64,000 bases of DNA, taken from Rhopalosiphum padi. Lineage: Eukaryota; Arthropoda; Insecta; Hemiptera; Aphididae. A program made the translations under genes and the position numbers. This document shows, piece by piece, positions 63,201 to 64,000 of the stretch. A model generated the notes under the pieces. That model was given only the letters and a program-made list of their open reading frames with translations, searched no databases and was not told the DNA's origin. The stretch is from assembly GCF_020882245.1 (NCBI RefSeq), contig NC_083597.1, forward strand, positions 70,348,152-70,412,151, given 5' to 3'. The first letter of the stretch is position 1. Every line of letters starts with the position of its first letter.

Positions 63201-64000
63201 TTATGATAATTATGGAAGTAAATAATATATTTTTATAATCAAAATAATAATTGTATATCGACAACAATTAAATTATTAATCCAATGAAATGTATATGTAA
63301 TACATCTAATATTTATTATTAATTATAGCCACAAATAGTATAATATGTTATTAATGAATTTATATTAAGTTTTATTATTGATACAATTATGAATACTCGT
63401 AGGAATTTTTAAATGTTGTATAACAAGCACAGAAAAATATGAATTAGTATAATATACTTAACAATAATTGTAACATATTATTGTACAGTATATTTCTAAA
63501 ATAAATAATTAGAGATCTAAAGTAAAATGTTACCATTTAATGTCAATCAGATATATTAAAAATGTAGAAAGTATCAATGGTTAGTTTAGTTTTAATACTT
63601 AAATCAATCCACAAATTATAGATAGTGTTTATCATAATATTAACGAACAAAAACATATGAAACATTATGTTAATTTAACACTATTAGTTAATTTGTAATT
63701 TTGTACAGTAAAACCCATATAATAAGAATATAAGAAGGGATTGACAATTTAAGAACGAAAAATATTTTGTTTTATTCTCTTGTGTATATGAAAAATATTG
63801 TTGAGTTATTAATTTAAATTGTGTACACTATATATTTTATTATATGAGCTACGTGATTAGGTGATTTCTAAATTTGTTTTTGACATTATTTTAATAAATA
63901 TATAATATTTTAATCTTAAGAAATGACATTTATATATATATTATTTTTAGTTATAGCCAAAAGATAGTTTAAAAAGATTGATTATGATAAATCATTGTAA
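60268..64000. other. AT-rich intergenic DNA
   Basis: No coding exon recognised. A pogo-like end (cagtaaaacccatataa) near 63706 has no partner inside the window. A GC-richer stretch at 62390-62540 shows no reading frame of note. Confidence 0.5.

Noticed and set aside
1..64000. tRNA, rRNA and CRISPR features
   Set aside because: No sequence with convincing A/B boxes or cloverleaf arms was seen by eye, no rRNA was recognised, and the tandem repeats present are eukaryotic microsatellites or minisatellites, not spaced CRISPR repeats. A tRNA scan would be decisive for small RNA genes.

Overview
The window looks like nuclear DNA of an insect, most likely a sap-sucking hemipteran such as an aphid. 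The support is very high A+T, long introns with GT-AG sites, CpG-rich promoter-like patches and a heavy load of mariner/pogo/hAT-type elements. The species is inferred, not proven. Two protein-coding genes can be assembled, both on the + strand.

The main gene is a membrane adenylyl cyclase of the AC5/6-like class. It has 21 coding exons from 28360 to 48896, all joining in phase with GT-AG introns, and encodes 1046 residues with the canonical order N-terminus, M1 (6 TM), C1, M2 (6 TM), C2. All metal, purine and phosphate ligands known from the family are in place. The Ser that helps form the forskolin pocket in C2 is replaced by Ala, and the C1b linker and N-terminus are short. Its introns hold a poly(A) retro-insertion with a perfect 17-bp target duplication that includes part of the exon 3 donor, a dead Tigger/pogo transposase, and a diverged tandem duplication of about 317 bp.

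The second gene (57951-60111) encodes a 670-residue PWWP-domain protein with one C2H2-like zinc finger, a 24-bp coding minisatellite and a long acidic, Ser/Thr-rich tail. A 3' splice site just before its ATG, and a CpG-rich patch ending in GTAAGT near 53.64 kb, suggest a non-coding first exon about 4.3 kb upstream.

Layout: 1-5635 is AT-rich DNA with a small hairpin, a CpG-rich patch and a mariner-type MITE. 5636-11368 is a 5.7-kb composite inverted-repeat element with arms of about 1.4 kb and near-perfect identity. Its left arm is broken by an 850-bp unpaired segment and a nested 478-bp insertion, and its centre carries a truncated DD37D mariner-like transposase. 11369-28079 is gene-poor, with a coding-relic pseudogene, several CpG-rich patches and one unassigned 156-nt exon-like segment at 22822-22977. 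28080-48969 is the cyclase gene. 48970-57900 is a transposon graveyard (hAT-type MITEs, a hAT transposase fragment, poly-G tracts). 57926-60267 is the PWWP gene, and the rest to 64000 is AT-rich with no gene recognised.
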